A DNA stretch of 64,000 nucleotides from Sediminibacillus halophilus (lineage in GTDB: Bacteria > Bacillota > Bacilli > Bacillales > Amphibacillaceae), in assembly GCF_900103695.1 (NCBI RefSeq), contig NZ_FNHF01000002.1:62001-126000 (forward strand), read 5' to 3'. Below the pieces are notes generated by a model. That model did no database searches. It saw nothing but the letters and a program-made list of their open reading frames with translations, and was not told where the DNA came from. The translations under genes were made by a program, and so were the position numbers. Positions 1 to 9,650 of the stretch are shown here, in pieces (position 1 is the stretch's first letter; every line of letters begins with the position of its first letter).

Positions 1-2
1 CA

Positions 3-587
3 CATGGACATTTTGATCATGTCGGAGCGATTGTCGAGCTGCTCGAAAAATGGCCGGTACCTGTTTACGCCCATAAGGATGAGCTTCCGTACTTGACCGG
101 CAAGGAATCTTATCCAGAACCGGATTCTTCCGTCGATGGTGGATTGGTTGCCAAGATGTCGCCGATGTTTCCAAACCATAGTATTAACATTTCCGAGTAT
201 GTCAAAGCGCTTCCCGACGACCACTCTGTTCCTGGTATGCAGGGTTGGGAATGGATTCATACCCCCGGACATACCAAAGGTCATGTTTCCCTGTTCCGCG
301 AAGAAGACCGTTCGTTGATTGCCGGGGATGCCTTTGTCACAGTCAAACAAGAGTCGTTATATAATGTCATGACGCAAAAACAAGAAATTAGCGGCCCGCC
401 AAGATATTTAACAACGGATTGGAAAGCTGCTAAAGAATCCGTCCTCAAGCTTAACGAACTAGGTCCTCTCCTAGCTGCAACAGGCCATGGGATTCCGATG
501 ACAGGGGATTTCCTTGCCCAGGAACTGCAAAAGCTTGTCGACAATTTTGACACCATCGCAGTCCCGGAACAAGGTCGTTACACGTAG
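3..587 (+). CDS. MBL-fold metallo-hydrolase, 5' truncated by the window edge
   Basis: The frame is open from base 3, so the start lies before the window. The first visible residues are HGHFDHVG, the metal-binding HxHxDH motif of the metallo-beta-lactamase fold. A second metal ligand follows in TPGHTKGHVSLF, then the Asp ligand in LIAGDAF and the last His in ATGHGIPM. This is the usual ligand order for glyoxalase II-like or YflN/YobT-like hydrolases. The substrate cannot be told from sequence. The gene converges on yutM, with a shared terminator between them. Confidence 0.85.
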   Translation, partial: HGHFDHVGAIVELLEKWPVPVYAHKDELPYLTGKESYPEPDSSVDGGLVAKMSPMFPNHSINISEYVKALPDDHSVPGMQGWEWIHTPGHTKGHVSLFREEDRSLIAGDAFVTVKQESLYNVMTQKQEISGPPRYLTTDWKAAKESVLKLNELGPLLAATGHGIPMTGDFLAQELQKLVDNFDTIAVPEQGRYT

Positions 588-604
588 GATTATTTAACGA
601 TAAA

Positions 605-641
605 CAAAACCCTCGACACGATGTCGAGGGTTTGTTTTTTT
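605..641. terminator. Intrinsic terminator between convergent genes
   Basis: A perfect 12-bp stem (607-618 with 622-633) has a 3-base loop and is followed by a T-run on the plus strand. It ends the hydrolase gene. A weaker A-rich flank on the left may let it also serve yutM on the minus strand. Confidence 0.85.
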
Positions 642-652
642 GTGATTTTTGA

Positions 653-1015
653 TTAGCAATTCGGATCCGGGGTTCCTGCGTTGGCCGCTGTTTTGAAAGA
701 AGAACCACAGCCACATGACACGATGGCATTAGGATTGTCAATCGTGAATCCGCCACCCATCATGTTTTGTTTAAAATCAATTGTCGTCCCTTCGATAATC
801 GGGACGTCCTGTTGACTGATAACCAAAGGAATGCCATTGCTTTCCTCGACTTTATCAAGCTCCGAATTAATTTCTTCATCAAACCCCATGGAGTAAGACA
901 ATCCGCTGCAGCCGCCGCCTTTCACGCCAAAACGAAGGCGGACGTCAGAAGACTCCTCTTCTTTCATCATTTCTTTGATCTGCAGCCTTGCATTGTCCGT
1001 GATATTGATGGTCAT
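653..1015 (-). CDS. yutM: HesB/IscA-family iron-sulfur cluster assembly/carrier protein
   Basis: This 120-residue protein has the A-type carrier fold: GVKGGGCSGLSY carries the first conserved Cys and a C-terminal CGCGSSF carries the other two. Such proteins (ErpA/IscA/SufA group) carry Fe-S clusters to apo-enzymes. The Cys arrangement is complete, so it should be functional. The ATG start is preceded by GGAGGG. It lies next to dapF as in Bacillus subtilis, where the homologue is YutM. The short extra C-terminal tail ending in PDPNC is unremarkable in Bacillaceae homologues. Confidence 0.9.
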   Translation of the reverse strand: MTINITDNARLQIKEMMKEEESSDVRLRFGVKGGGCSGLSYSMGFDEEINSELDKVEESNGIPLVISQQDVPIIEGTTIDFKQNMMGGGFTIDNPNAIVSCGCGSSFKTAANAGTPDPNC

Positions 1016-1118
1016 ACAAAACCCTCCTATATTTCCGTCTTCCCTCTTGCTTCTATACTAAAGACTTATCGTCAATTCGTCTCCTTTAGTATACTAAGGA
1101 ATTGGAGATACATCAACA

Positions 1119-1973
1119 TTAACGCTTCCAATAAAAGGTTCCAGTTGTCGTCGTTTCTGCTTTTCCACGCATCCAGACACGATCATCTGCCGCCCACTTA
1201 ATAAACAAGTCTCCCCCGCTTAAGTGGACACAAATTTCTGTATCCTTCTGAGCGTATCCATTGAGAATACTAGCGACGACAGCTGCACAGGCACCTGTTC
1301 CACAAGCCTGAGTGACACCTGATCCTCTCTCCCAAACACGAAAATGCATTTCAGTTTCGGAAATCATTTCTATGAATTCCACGTTGACCCCTTCGGGAAA
1401 CCGGTGGTCGTTTGTGATCACGGGACCCAGATCATACAGCGGAGATTCATCGATGTCTTCCACAAAGAACACAGCGTGAGGATTCCCCATGGATACAGCA
1501 GTTAATTCCAAAGGATGATGACCTACTTCGAATGCTTCTGAAATCACAGTTTCGTCATCTCCCAGCATAGGAATTCCCTGTCTGTTTAGAGTCGGCTGGC
1601 CCATGTCAACCGTCACTTCTTCGACGATATCTTCTTCAAGAAAGACCTCAGCTGTAACATTACCGGCCCGCGTCTCAATCACAAACTGGGATTTATTAAC
1701 CAGGTTATTCTCAAAGGCATATTTTGCTACACAGCGAAGGCCGTTTCCACAGTTTTTACCTTCCGATCCATCTTTGTTGAATATACGCATACCTACCTCA
1801 GCAACCTCCGAGGGGTGAATCAAAATCAATCCATCAGAGCCTATTCCTGTATTTATATCGGACACTTTTTTTGCCAGGTCCACTAATTCTGATTCTTCTA
1901 TAGAAAATGAAAATAAGTCTAAAAATATATAACTATTGCCCAACCCATGCATTTTTGTATAAGGAATTTCCAC
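1119..1973 (-). CDS. dapF: Diaminopimelate epimerase
   Basis: DapF converts LL- to meso-diaminopimelate for lysine and peptidoglycan synthesis. Both catalytic cysteines are visible: NCGNGLRC near residue 75 and ACGTGACA near residue 225. KMHGLGN at the N-terminus is the family signature. The frame extends to a GTG at 1982, but the GTG at 1973 is preferred. It sits 8 bases behind TAGGTGATC, which pairs well with the 16S rRNA tail, and it gives the same N-terminal length as B. subtilis DapF. Length (284 residues) is normal for the family. Confidence 0.92.
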   Translation of the reverse strand: MEIPYTKMHGLGNSYIFLDLFSFSIEESELVDLAKKVSDINTGIGSDGLILIHPSEVAEVGMRIFNKDGSEGKNCGNGLRCVAKYAFENNLVNKSQFVIETRAGNVTAEVFLEEDIVEEVTVDMGQPTLNRQGIPMLGDDETVISEAFEVGHHPLELTAVSMGNPHAVFFVEDIDESPLYDLGPVITNDHRFPEGVNVEFIEMISETEMHFRVWERGSGVTQACGTGACAAVVASILNGYAQKDTEICVHLSGGDLFIKWAADDRVWMRGKAETTTTGTFYWKR

Positions 1974-2041
1974 CTTGATCACCTAGCCTCATGAAGTAAC
2001 TGTTTATGCCATCGCCAGTCAGCAAGCACGATGGTTTTATT

Positions 2042-2281
2042 TTATAGCATGGGGTTTTCCTCAAGATACTGATAAACATTGTCCACTAATTCTTCAGGAC
2101 TAACAGCCGTTACAGGCTCCCCATTGACAATTGCTACTAAAAACTGTGAACATAGCCCACAGAAACTTGTACACCCATACTCTATAACATCTAAATCCGG
2201 GTCTTTATCAAGTTCTTCCTTTGCTTTCTGTGAACCACTCACTATATTATTGATACAAAATTCGATAGTCGGATTAAACAA
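2042..2281 (-). CDS. yuzB: YuzB family protein (DUF1450)
   Basis: This small protein contains IEFCINN and CTSFCGLCSQF, giving conserved cysteines. The body matches the YuzB family, whose function is unknown. An upstream ATG at 2320 has an AGGA 9 bases before it. I prefer the TTG at 2281, behind AAGGTAG, because it restores the family length of about 78 residues and begins right at FNPTIEFC. It is probably co-transcribed upstream of dapF. The cysteine pattern suggests a redox or metal role, but that is inference. Confidence 0.75.
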   Translation of the reverse strand: MFNPTIEFCINNIVSGSQKAKEELDKDPDLDVIEYGCTSFCGLCSQFLVAIVNGEPVTAVSPEELVDNVYQYLEENPML

Positions 2282-2445
2282 ATCATCTCTACCTTCTTTC
2301 CTAACCAACCCATGGTCCATGATGTAGATTCCTGTTTCATGCCGCTAAAAAAGATCCCAAACGTCTAACCTTATTAAATATTAATCTTATCACAGGGCAG
2401 TCTATTCAAACAATCGTCCTCCGCTAACTCCGCTTTTTTCTACCA

Positions 2446-2766
2446 TCACTGGATTCCGTTTAACTCCAGAGCCTGAAATACTCTTTTCAAACGTGGGTTT
2501 CCTTCATCCACCACTTCCCCGTTCACCAACACAACAGGGTAAAAAAATTCCTCGTCCCGTACCCGTTTGGCAAACGCTACCTGCTCTTCTTTGCCTGGAG
2601 GCTGGAAAATATCTATATATTCGTATTCAATGGAAGCATTCTGGTATTTCCGTGCTATAGCTGCTTGCAACCATTCGTAAGTTTCTCTTGAACCTGGCGC
2701 ATTAACACAGCTGGCGCAAATCTGATTCGCTCCATACACAGTTAACTTAACGGATTGATCACTCAA
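2446..2766 (-). CDS. yuzD: YuzD family thioredoxin-like protein (DUF1462)
   Basis: The protein begins with a beta strand and then CASC, a CxxC redox pair, as in thioredoxin-like folds. FFYPVVLVNGEVV and EGNP resemble the cis-Pro side of the fold. The TTG start is set by AAGGAGGGG 6 bases upstream. In B. subtilis the homologue sits in the same cluster with yutI. Its role is unproven; the company of Fe-S assembly genes makes a redox role in cluster metabolism a reasonable guess. Confidence 0.78.
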   Translation of the reverse strand: MSDQSVKLTVYGANQICASCVNAPGSRETYEWLQAAIARKYQNASIEYEYIDIFQPPGKEEQVAFAKRVRDEEFFYPVVLVNGEVVDEGNPRLKRVFQALELNGIQ

Positions 2767-3062
2767 TTGCTGCCCCTCCTTTTGTCTCTATGCCATTTTA
2801 TAAATTCCTTTTCCAAGAAATTTTCCCCAAAATAATCAGCGTAACCTTATTATGTGCCTTCCTTCTTTTTGCAGAGGCTCACCAGCAGTTTGCATAATTC
2901 ATAATTATATTTGACTCTGCCTCTTATAAGAAAACGACTACCAAGTTCAAAAAGTCTCTTCCAAATAAATGGCACTATCCTTTCTTTAACATTATACATA
3001 ATTTCAATTGTTTATTTTACAAATTCGATTATAAATAATAAAATAAGAATAAGCACCTAATT

Positions 3063-3081
3063 GAGAATCAAAATCATTAAT
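3063..3081 (+). promoter_or_regulatory. Fur-box-like sequence upstream of yutI
   Basis: The 19 bases starting GAGAATCAAAATCATTAAT match the 19-bp Fur consensus at 14 positions. It lies about 25 bases upstream of the yutI -10 element, where a bound repressor would block RNA polymerase. Iron control of an Fe-S gene is plausible but is inference. Confidence 0.35.
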
Positions 3082-3106
3082 GATAGATTTTTTACGAAAA
3101 ACCCTC

Positions 3107-3112
3107 TATAAT
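3107..3112 (+). promoter_or_regulatory. yutI sigma-A -10 element
   Basis: A perfect TATAAT lies 31 bases before the start codon. No good -35 hexamer is seen at 16-18 bases, so an activator or the upstream palindrome may matter. Confidence 0.5.
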
Positions 3113-3142
3113 AAAGAATGTAATCAGGAAAGGAGAAGATGG

Positions 3143-3367
3143 ATGATGCAAGAACAAGTACAGGAAGTTTTGAACAAACTGCGTCCATTTTTATTGCGTG
3201 ATGGCGGGGATGTTGAATTGGTAGATGTAGATGAAGGCATTGTACGTCTTCGCCTCATGGGAGCATGCGGAAATTGTCCAAGTTCGACAATTACGCTTAA
3301 AGCAGGAATCGAACGGGCTCTCATGGCCGAAGTACCCGGTGTAACAGAGATCGAACAAGTATTTTAA
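3143..3367 (+). CDS. yutI: NifU C-terminal-like Fe-S scaffold protein
   Basis: This 74-residue protein matches the NifU C-terminal (Nfu) domain: [15 protein letters not shown] near the start and [18 protein letters not shown] with the cluster-binding CxxC. Nfu proteins hold and deliver Fe-S clusters. The open frame extends upstream to 3080, but GGAG 7 bases before the ATG at 3143 fixes the start and gives the normal family length. It stands alone on the plus strand and ends at its own terminator. Together with yutM it forms a small Fe-S group. Confidence 0.9.
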   Translation: MMQEQVQEVLNKLRPFLLRDGGDVELVDVDEGIVRLRLMGACGNCPSSTITLKAGIERALMAEVPGVTEIEQVF

Positions 3368-3411
3368 AACCTTCTACAATATGAGAATGCAACATAAATA
3401 CTTCTTAGATA

Positions 3412-3457
3412 AAAACGAAGGCAGCTGACCTGTGAAGCATCAGTACCTTCGTTTTTT
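3412..3457 (+). terminator. Intrinsic terminator after yutI
   Basis: A 10-bp stem AAAACGAAGG / CCTTCGTTTT (3412-3421 with 3447-3456) is followed by further T residues. The loop is long, about 25 bases. The A-run on the left may let it also serve leftward thrB transcripts. Confidence 0.75.
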
Positions 3458-3597
3458 TACTGGTTTAATTTATCCTTTGACCGTGATCCCCTTAACACTA
3501 GCCTTATGATCCGGACCCCGACTGTGTTAAAAAAATGCAGCTATGCATGGCAACGTCGAGCCCACCGTTGCGGGAGGCACCGTTTATCCGTCGCTGT

Positions 3598-4494
3598 TCA
3601 AGGCGTTTTTGCTTTTCTTACCTCCATGCCGTTGGTGTCTACTTGGAGTTTTATCCATTGGCAGGTTGGGAAGTTATTTTGCCATTCGGCTATTTTGGAT
3701 TCTGGGCAATTTTTTTCTGCCAGCGCTATAACAGTCGGGCCGGCTCCGCTAATAAACAAGCCATACACTTTTTCTTCCAAGAATGTTTGTAGTTGTTCAA
3801 AATGCGGAACAAGTTTTTTTCGGTAAGGCTGATGGAATAAATCCTTTTTCATCAAGTTGCCGAGCAATGACCAATTTTGCTGGCAAATGGCTGCCACACT
3901 GACATTTGCTATACTGCTGGCATGGACACTTGTCTGAAATGAGAGCTCTTGGGGCAATACTTCCCGTGCTGCTTTTGTTTTTAGTTCATATTCAGGAATG
4001 ATAGCAATTAGTGAAACATTTTCAAATGGGAGTTGGACATAGTTTACTTCTTGCTGATAGTGCCCAATCACACAACCTCCCAGAAGAGAAGGGGCTACGT
4101 TATCCGGATGGCCTTCAATGGTTGTTGCAATCGCCAGTTTATCTTCTATACCCAACTGCAAATCAAGCAGCTGGTTTGCCAGTTCTATCCCCGCCAACGT
4201 AGCAGTGGCACTGCTGCCAAGTCCTCTGGCAAGCGGAATACCACTTTTGACCTTCACTTGGCATGGAGGTATTTGTCCAATTCCATATTTCTTGGCTACC
4301 TTTTCGGCAATTTGGTAGATAAAATTGTCCTTCCCTGAAGGAAGACCTTGTAACGTCTCCGTTATAGAGATAAATTCCCAAACATCCGACTTTTTTGCCT
4401 CCATCTCCAAATACAAATTCAATGCCAAACCGATTGAATCAAATCCTGCCCCTAAATTAGAGGTGCTGCATGGAATTTTGACAGCGAAGTTCAT
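3598..4494 (-). CDS. thrB: Homoserine kinase
   Basis: ThrB phosphorylates homoserine, the step before threonine synthase. It is a GHMP kinase: [12 protein letters not shown], the ATP-binding glycine/serine loop, is at about residues 87-98. [13 protein letters not shown] near the N-terminus and [12 protein letters not shown] near the C-terminus are the other GHMP motifs. Length (298) is normal. Its ATG overlaps the thrC stop by 4 bases, showing translational coupling in the hom-thrC-thrB operon. Confidence 0.95.
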   Translation of the reverse strand: MNFAVKIPCSTSNLGAGFDSIGLALNLYLEMEAKKSDVWEFISITETLQGLPSGKDNFIYQIAEKVAKKYGIGQIPPCQVKVKSGIPLARGLGSSATATLAGIELANQLLDLQLGIEDKLAIATTIEGHPDNVAPSLLGGCVIGHYQQEVNYVQLPFENVSLIAIIPEYELKTKAAREVLPQELSFQTSVHASSIANVSVAAICQQNWSLLGNLMKKDLFHQPYRKKLVPHFEQLQTFLEEKVYGLFISGAGPTVIALAEKNCPESKIAEWQNNFPTCQWIKLQVDTNGMEVRKAKTP

Positions 4495-5558
4495 ACGAGG
4501 ACCCGGCCTCTGATTTCCTCGGCAATTTTCTCTTGATCATTTGGAAGCACTTTTGGTTTGATGGTGCTATAATCAATCGCGGTATTTGGATCTTTCAAGC
4601 CATTTCCGGTCAGAACCGTAACAATGGTCGACCCCTTTTCCAACTGGTTTTGCCTGTCGGCTTTGAACAAGCCGGCCACCGAGGCACAGGATGCGGGCTC
4701 AGCAAAAATTCCTTCATTGGCCGCAAGCCATTGATAAGCGGCAATCATTTCTTCGTCCGTTACTTCATCAATTGTGCCATTGGACTCATTACGTGCCTGA
4801 ACAGCTCCCTTCCAACTGGCAGGATTACCGATTCTGATTGCGGTTCCTACAGTTTCCGGTTTTTCGAATACACGGTCATGGACGATTGCTGCTGCTCCAC
4901 TTGCCTCATATCCCATCATTTTCGGAAGACCGGATTGGTGTCTTTCATTATATTCTTTGAATCCTTTCCAGTAAGCCGTGATGTTTCCTGCATTTCCTAC
5001 TGGTATAAATAAGTAACCTGGAGCTTCGCCAAGACCTTCACACACTTCAAAGGCAGCAGTTTTCTGTCCTTCTATGCGATAAGGGTTCACCGAATTAACC
5101 AGTGTCACATTTTGTTCTTTGCTTATTTGCCTGACCGCTTTCAGTGCATCATCAAAATTCCCTTCTATCGAAAACACTTCCGCTCCATACATGACGGCCT
5201 GTGCAAGCTTGCCCTGTGCGATTTTCCCCTCTGGAATTACAACGATACATTTTAAGCCGGCTCTCGCAGCAAATGCTGCAGCCGAAGCACTGGTATTTCC
5301 GGTCGATGCGCAAATGACGGCATTCGCCCCTTCTTCCATCGCTTTTGCTATGGCCAGCACCATTCCCCGATCCTTAAAGGAACCAGTTGGATTCGCTCCT
5401 TCCACTTTGGCAAACACTGGAGCAGAAAGCCTTTCCGATAACTTTTCAAGCTTGATCAGCGGCGTATTCCCCTCCTGCAGGCTCACTCTGGGTGTATTTA
5501 CGTTTATCGGCAAATAATCCTGATATTGTTTTAACAATCCCTGCCAAGCCATGTTCAT
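4491..5558 (-). CDS. thrC: Threonine synthase
   Basis: This is a PLP enzyme of fold type II that converts O-phosphohomoserine to threonine. The PLP lysine is in [11 protein letters not shown], Lys62. The glycine-rich phosphate-binding segment [10 protein letters not shown] and the C-terminal [10 protein letters not shown] are present. The length of 355 is that of the short bacterial form. Its start overlaps the hom stop by 4 bases. The downstream overlap with thrB makes the three genes one operon. Confidence 0.95.
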   Translation of the reverse strand: MNMAWQGLLKQYQDYLPINVNTPRVSLQEGNTPLIKLEKLSERLSAPVFAKVEGANPTGSFKDRGMVLAIAKAMEEGANAVICASTGNTSASAAAFAARAGLKCIVVIPEGKIAQGKLAQAVMYGAEVFSIEGNFDDALKAVRQISKEQNVTLVNSVNPYRIEGQKTAAFEVCEGLGEAPGYLFIPVGNAGNITAYWKGFKEYNERHQSGLPKMMGYEASGAAAIVHDRVFEKPETVGTAIRIGNPASWKGAVQARNESNGTIDEVTDEEMIAAYQWLAANEGIFAEPASCASVAGLFKADRQNQLEKGSTIVTVLTGNGLKDPNTAIDYSTIKPKVLPNDQEKIAEEIRGRVLV

Positions 5559-6850
5559 TCCTCCCCATCTACTCGATAATAACTAATAATCCGTTTGACA
5601 ACTTCCAGACTATTCAAGCTGTCTACACTGTTCGTCAACTGCTGCTTGCTTGTATGATGGGTGACCATCACAATTTCTGCCGTGCTATCCGCACTTCCGG
5701 GAAGCTGTAGTATTTTGGCAAAACTAATATTCTGATCGGTAAATACATTGGTCAATGCCTGGAAAGTCCCTGCCTGATCATCTGCCTCCAGCCTCACAAA
5801 ATAGCGGGAATGTTTTTCGGAATCGTTCTTCAACTTCGTTTTGAATTGAGGGGTAATGTAGGAATTGCCACTAATCCCAAGCCGAATATTTTTTACAGCC
5901 TCCATTAAATCGGAAACCACGGATGTAGCAGTCGGCATACTGCCCGCCCCCGGACCATAAAACATGGTTTCCCCGACTGCTTCCCCATGCACATACACGG
6001 CGTTGTATTCATTTTTCACGAGTGCCAACGGGTGGTCCTGCGGTAACAATGTTGGTTCGACACTTACTTCTACTTTGCCTTCCTCCATAGAAGCAATTCC
6101 GATTAGCTTCACAACATAGCCCAGCCGCTTCGCAAACACGATATCTTCTTGGGAAATCGACGTAATTCCAGCTACAGCAACATCCTCTAAATGAATGTCC
6201 ATCTTGAAGGCTAAATTCGCCAATAGTGCCATTTTACGTGCGGCATCAAGTCCTCCTACATCGGCTGCAGGATCTGATTCTGCATATCCAAGCTCCTGCG
6301 CTTCCTGGAGGACATCGGTAAATGTCCGCTGTTCGTCGGTCATCTTGGTTAAAATATAGTTGGTAGTGCCATTGACGATTCCCATCATTTTTTGAATTCG
6401 ATCAGAAGCGAGTCCATCTGTCAACGAACGAAGAATCGGAATGCCTCCTGCTACGCTTGCCTCATAGAAAATATCACAATCATTTGTTTTTGCTATTTTG
6501 TGGAGTTTTTGGCCATAAACAGCCATTAAGTCTTTATTGGCTGTAATAATATGCTTTTTATGTTGCAATGCCTTTTCAAGCAGTTCGTAAGTAGAATCAA
6601 TTCCACCCATGACCTCAATGATAATATCGATTTCCTGGTCACGAACCAAATCATCCGGTTCTGTCGTCAAAACACCCGCATTCACTTCGATATCTCTTGC
6701 CTTTTCAAGTGTATGTACGAGAATTTTCTTAACTTCCAGTTCACAACCGAGCTTATACTTTATTTCTTCCTGATGGTTCTGCAGAATTTTGATAACCCCT
6801 GTGCCGACTGTGCCGAGGCCGCAAAGACCAATACTGATTTTTCCCTTCAT
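5555..6850 (-). CDS. hom: Homoserine dehydrogenase
   Basis: The enzyme reduces aspartate semialdehyde to homoserine, the branch point to threonine and methionine. The NAD(P)-binding [12 protein letters not shown] is at residues 7-18. The catalytic domain carries [11 protein letters not shown] and the lysine-containing GYAESDP. The C-terminal 80 residues form an ACT domain ([17 protein letters not shown]), the usual site of threonine feedback. GGAGGCGG precedes the ATG. It is the first gene of hom-thrC-thrB. Confidence 0.95.
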   Translation of the reverse strand: MKGKISIGLCGLGTVGTGVIKILQNHQEEIKYKLGCELEVKKILVHTLEKARDIEVNAGVLTTEPDDLVRDQEIDIIIEVMGGIDSTYELLEKALQHKKHIITANKDLMAVYGQKLHKIAKTNDCDIFYEASVAGGIPILRSLTDGLASDRIQKMMGIVNGTTNYILTKMTDEQRTFTDVLQEAQELGYAESDPAADVGGLDAARKMALLANLAFKMDIHLEDVAVAGITSISQEDIVFAKRLGYVVKLIGIASMEEGKVEVSVEPTLLPQDHPLALVKNEYNAVYVHGEAVGETMFYGPGAGSMPTATSVVSDLMEAVKNIRLGISGNSYITPQFKTKLKNDSEKHSRYFVRLEADDQAGTFQALTNVFTDQNISFAKILQLPGSADSTAEIVMVTHHTSKQQLTNSVDSLNSLEVVKRIISYYRVDGEE

Positions 6851-6904
6851 TTGTCCGCCTCCTCGTGTATGTTATAAATATACATTTGTTTATCTATAGA
6901 GGAC

Positions 6905-6933
6905 ATTATACCTGTCTGTCCCCCGTTTAGCAA
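6905..6933 (-). promoter_or_regulatory. Sigma-A promoter of hom-thrC-thrB
   Basis: On the minus strand TTGCTA (6928-6933) is separated by exactly 17 bases from a perfect TATAAT (6905-6910). The start codon is 55 bases downstream, so the leader is short. I saw no T-box or riboswitch in it. Confidence 0.75.
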
Positions 6934-6954
6934 GGAGGTTTTTGAATGTTGCGA

Positions 6955-6985
6955 AAATAATCACTTTTCCTGAAGTGACCTAAAA
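6955..6985 (-). terminator. Weak stem-loop after the dehydrogenase gene
   Basis: On the minus strand a 6-bp stem TCACTT / AAGTGA is followed by TTATTTTC. It is short, so termination strength is doubtful. Confidence 0.35.
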
Positions 6986-7000
6986 ACCAAGGTTTATCGG

Positions 7001-7966
7001 TCAGATCACGAATGTTTTCGCTTTCTTTCCACTTAGCACCAATGCGATATTTTCCAAACAAAGCTCGATCATTCTCTTTCTGGTTTCGATTGTTGCGGAA
7101 CCAATGTGCGGAAGACAAGTTACCTGTTGCAGTGTTAACAAGGGATGGCTGGAATCAATCGGTTCATCCTCAAAAACATCCAGGCCAGCCCCAGCTATTT
7201 CTTCACGTATCAATGCCTGATACAATGCTTGTTCATCTACATTTTTTCCGCGTGAGGCATTGATAAAGAACGCGCTCTTTTTCATTCTGGAAAATGCCTT
7301 CTCGCCAAACATGTGCTTGGTCTCTTCTGTTAAAGGTGCCAAACACACCACATAATCTGCCTGTTCTAAGAGAAATTCAAACTCAGCATATTGAACCCCG
7401 AGTGATTCTTCTGCCTGTAAATGTCGGGTACGATTATGGTAGAGAACATCCATAGAAAACCCTCTGGCTCTGCGGGCCACCGCTTCTCCGATCCTTCCCA
7501 TGCCGACTATTCCCAAGGTTTTATGGTGTACATCTGTTCCTGCCATTAAGAAAGGTGCCCAATTATTCCATTGCCCCTTCTTAATGAAAGAATCTGCTTC
7601 CACAATTCTTCTTGCCGTTGCCATCAGCAATGCGAAGGTTAAGTCCGCAGTCGTTTCCGTCAATACATCCGGGGTATTACTAACTGTGATTCCTCTATCT
7701 CTGGCAGCAGAAAGATCGATATTATCGTAACCGACAGCGAGATTTGCGATGATTTTCAAGTTTTCCGCCTGCCCAAGCAGTGAACGGTCGACTTGATCAG
7801 AAAGCATGGTGAGAATAGCATCAGCACGTCTTGCTTCCTTCTCCAATGTCTCTCGATTGATCGGTTTCTCCTCATACGGCCACATTTGGATATCAAAGTG
7901 ACGACGGAATGGCCTGATTATTTCTTCCGGTAGTTTCCGGGTCACAAAAAGATACGGTTTTACCAT
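7001..7966 (-). CDS. D-2-hydroxyacid dehydrogenase (glyoxylate/hydroxypyruvate reductase type)
   Basis: The NAD-binding segment TLGIVGMGRIGEAVARRA and the catalytic set are visible: Arg in NASRGKNVD, Glu in DVFEDEP, His in LPHIGSAT. This is the D-isomer-specific 2-hydroxyacid dehydrogenase family, most like GyaR/YvcT glyoxylate or 2-ketogluconate reductases; the substrate is uncertain. The frame extends to a TTG at 7990. The ATG at 7966 behind AAAGGAT is the better start and gives 322 residues. It sits between hom and yutH and is probably co-transcribed with yutH. Confidence 0.88.
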   Translation of the reverse strand: MVKPYLFVTRKLPEEIIRPFRRHFDIQMWPYEEKPINRETLEKEARRADAILTMLSDQVDRSLLGQAENLKIIANLAVGYDNIDLSAARDRGITVSNTPDVLTETTADLTFALLMATARRIVEADSFIKKGQWNNWAPFLMAGTDVHHKTLGIVGMGRIGEAVARRARGFSMDVLYHNRTRHLQAEESLGVQYAEFEFLLEQADYVVCLAPLTEETKHMFGEKAFSRMKKSAFFINASRGKNVDEQALYQALIREEIAGAGLDVFEDEPIDSSHPLLTLQQVTCLPHIGSATIETRKRMIELCLENIALVLSGKKAKTFVI

Positions 7967-7983
7967 ATTGCTTACATCCTTTC

Positions 7984-8955
7984 TTACCAATCTAATACTG
8001 GGATATGCAATGCTTTGTGATCGAGGCCCAAGTCGGCAAAAAAAGTTCTCATTTTCTGCTCGTATTCCGGTTGATTTTCCAACAGCTCTACATATCCCTT
8101 GTTCGTAATTTCGGGGTCTGAACTCGAAATTCCTGTTTCTATATAATCGAATAAATGAATTGGCAACAACAAGCGAGCGTAAATCAATCGCCAGCTGAAA
8201 ATGGACAGCGGCTTGATCGATTGGTACTCGAACAGAAACTTTTCTATCTCAGAAAATGCTGAATCGGGTTGTAAAAACACCCCCCTGATGTACTCGGCAA
8301 TATCTCTTGCAGCATGGTCATAAACGATTTCGTCCTGCCAGATCGTTTGTTGTTGAACTTGATTTGAATAACGCTGGAAAGTGAAACTTCCCCCATCCCC
8401 CTCATCAAAACGCTGCTCTGATTCTGCCTCTTGCAAATACTGAAGAGCATTTTCCGTACATCCGCTCACATAAGGGTATGTATCGATGAACAATCGTTGA
8501 AAGCGGGAAACAGGCCGTTCGTTATACTGTTGTTGATAAATCGAATCGAATAATGCCAGCTTGCTGATCCATAATTCCTTCCATTGCCCATAGGCAGCAG
8601 CTTCAAACGGCTGGTAAGGATAATTTCTACCTATTTGATGAAACGATGCCAAATTTGCACCGTGCTCTGTATATTTCCGTTCCTCTGCGGGCATTGCATA
8701 TAATACAACATAAGATTGACCGCCAAATTCGGTGAATAGTTCACCCTGTTTATTCACAATGGGGATGGCTAGATGAGTAAACCCATTTTGAAAAAAATAC
8801 TCACCAACTGACTTTTGCTCGAAATATCGCTTATCACTTAATGATTTTGGTATAATAAAGAAACACCCCTCTTCCAGACGGTATCCTTTCATACCATTAA
8901 TTGTCACCTCGCTGCCATGAAAGCCGTCGATATATTCGGATAGAAGTTCCAGCAT
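7984..8955 (-). CDS. yutH: YutH-like spore coat-associated protein
   Basis: This 323-residue protein falls in the CotS/YutH group of spore-coat-linked proteins with a degenerate aminoglycoside-phosphotransferase-like fold. I see no intact kinase HxD/DFD set, so activity is doubtful. The assignment rests on position between the threonine genes and yutG as in B. subtilis, and on overall character. AAAGGAGAG precedes the ATG. If the family role holds, it is made in the mother cell during sporulation. Confidence 0.75.
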   Translation of the reverse strand: MLELLSEYIDGFHGSEVTINGMKGYRLEEGCFFIIPKSLSDKRYFEQKSVGEYFFQNGFTHLAIPIVNKQGELFTEFGGQSYVVLYAMPAEERKYTEHGANLASFHQIGRNYPYQPFEAAAYGQWKELWISKLALFDSIYQQQYNERPVSRFQRLFIDTYPYVSGCTENALQYLQEAESEQRFDEGDGGSFTFQRYSNQVQQQTIWQDEIVYDHAARDIAEYIRGVFLQPDSAFSEIEKFLFEYQSIKPLSIFSWRLIYARLLLPIHLFDYIETGISSSDPEITNKGYVELLENQPEYEQKMRTFFADLGLDHKALHIPVLDW

Positions 8956-9089
8956 GGGTCACTCTCTCCTTTTTGCTTTTAGTTCAGCTTATGAAGATTC
9001 GAAGTAAATTCGAACCTGTTTTTTGATTTATCAATGCTGGCTTAGGGTATAGTAAGGAGTAGAAATAAATTAAGGTTAGGTGTCTTGTT

Positions 9090-9599
9090 ATGGAGAATAA
9101 TACGAAAAAATCCCAATTAGAACAAAAGGCAAGGTCGTGGCTCGTCGAACGTGGGGTAACCATGGATGACATTGCCGATCTTGTTTATTACTTACAAAAT
9201 AAATACCATGAAAATCTTACACTAGAGGAATGTAAACACCATGTAGACCGCGTGCTTAGCAAACGGGAAATCCAAAATGCCATCCTGACAGGCATACAGC
9301 TGGATGTGCTTGCCGAGCAGAAGAAATTGGAGGAACCGCTTCAGCATACAATCGAAATTGACGAAAGCTTGTATGGCGTGGATGAAATCATCGCTTTTTC
9401 CATTGTCAATGTGTATGGCTCCATCGGTTTTACTAACTATGGTTATATCGACAAACAAAAGCCGGGTATTCTGAAAAAATTGAATGATAAATCCACTGGA
9501 GAATGTCATACATTCCTGGATGATATCGTAGGCGCTATTGCTGCGGCTGCTTCTAGCAGGCTGGCACATAGCGCGAATGATGAAAAAGATATCGATTAG
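9090..9599 (+). CDS. yutG: YutG, phosphatidylglycerophosphatase A-like protein
   Basis: The protein is soluble, without membrane spans, and matches the YutG/PgpA-like family. DIADLVYYLQ, SKREIQNAILTGIQLD, VNVYGSIGFTNYGYIDK and the C-terminal TFLDDIVGAIAAAASSR are near-identical to my memory of the B. subtilis protein. The fold belongs to the PgpA superfamily, which dephosphorylates phosphatidylglycerophosphate; whether YutG does so is not settled. It diverges from yutH and ends at its own terminator. Confidence 0.85.
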   Translation: MENNTKKSQLEQKARSWLVERGVTMDDIADLVYYLQNKYHENLTLEECKHHVDRVLSKREIQNAILTGIQLDVLAEQKKLEEPLQHTIEIDESLYGVDEIIAFSIVNVYGSIGFTNYGYIDKQKPGILKKLNDKSTGECHTFLDDIVGAIAAAASSRLAHSANDEKDID

Positions 9600-9613
9600 A
9601 CCCATTGTGTCAA

Positions 9614-9650
9614 AAGCCAGACCTAACTCACCGGTCTGGCTCTTCTTTTG
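9614..9650. terminator. Intrinsic terminator after yutG
   Basis: A 9-bp stem AGCCAGACC / GGTCTGGCT (9615-9623 with 9633-9641) is followed by CTTCTTTT. It also lies inside the 3' end of the convergent small gene. Confidence 0.75.

Larger units (their letters stand above)
2767..3142. other. Divergent AT-rich intergenic region between yuzD and yutI
   Basis: About 375 bases without a gene. It must carry the promoters of the leftward yuzD-yuzB-dapF group and of yutI. I recognise only the yutI -10 element and a Fur-like palindrome near its right end. In B. subtilis an NADH dehydrogenase gene (yutJ) lies in this cluster; none is present here. Confidence 0.6.

Noticed and set aside
6851-6904. T-box or riboswitch in the hom leader
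   Set aside because: The leader is only about 50 bases and shows no T-box bulge, specifier or terminator.
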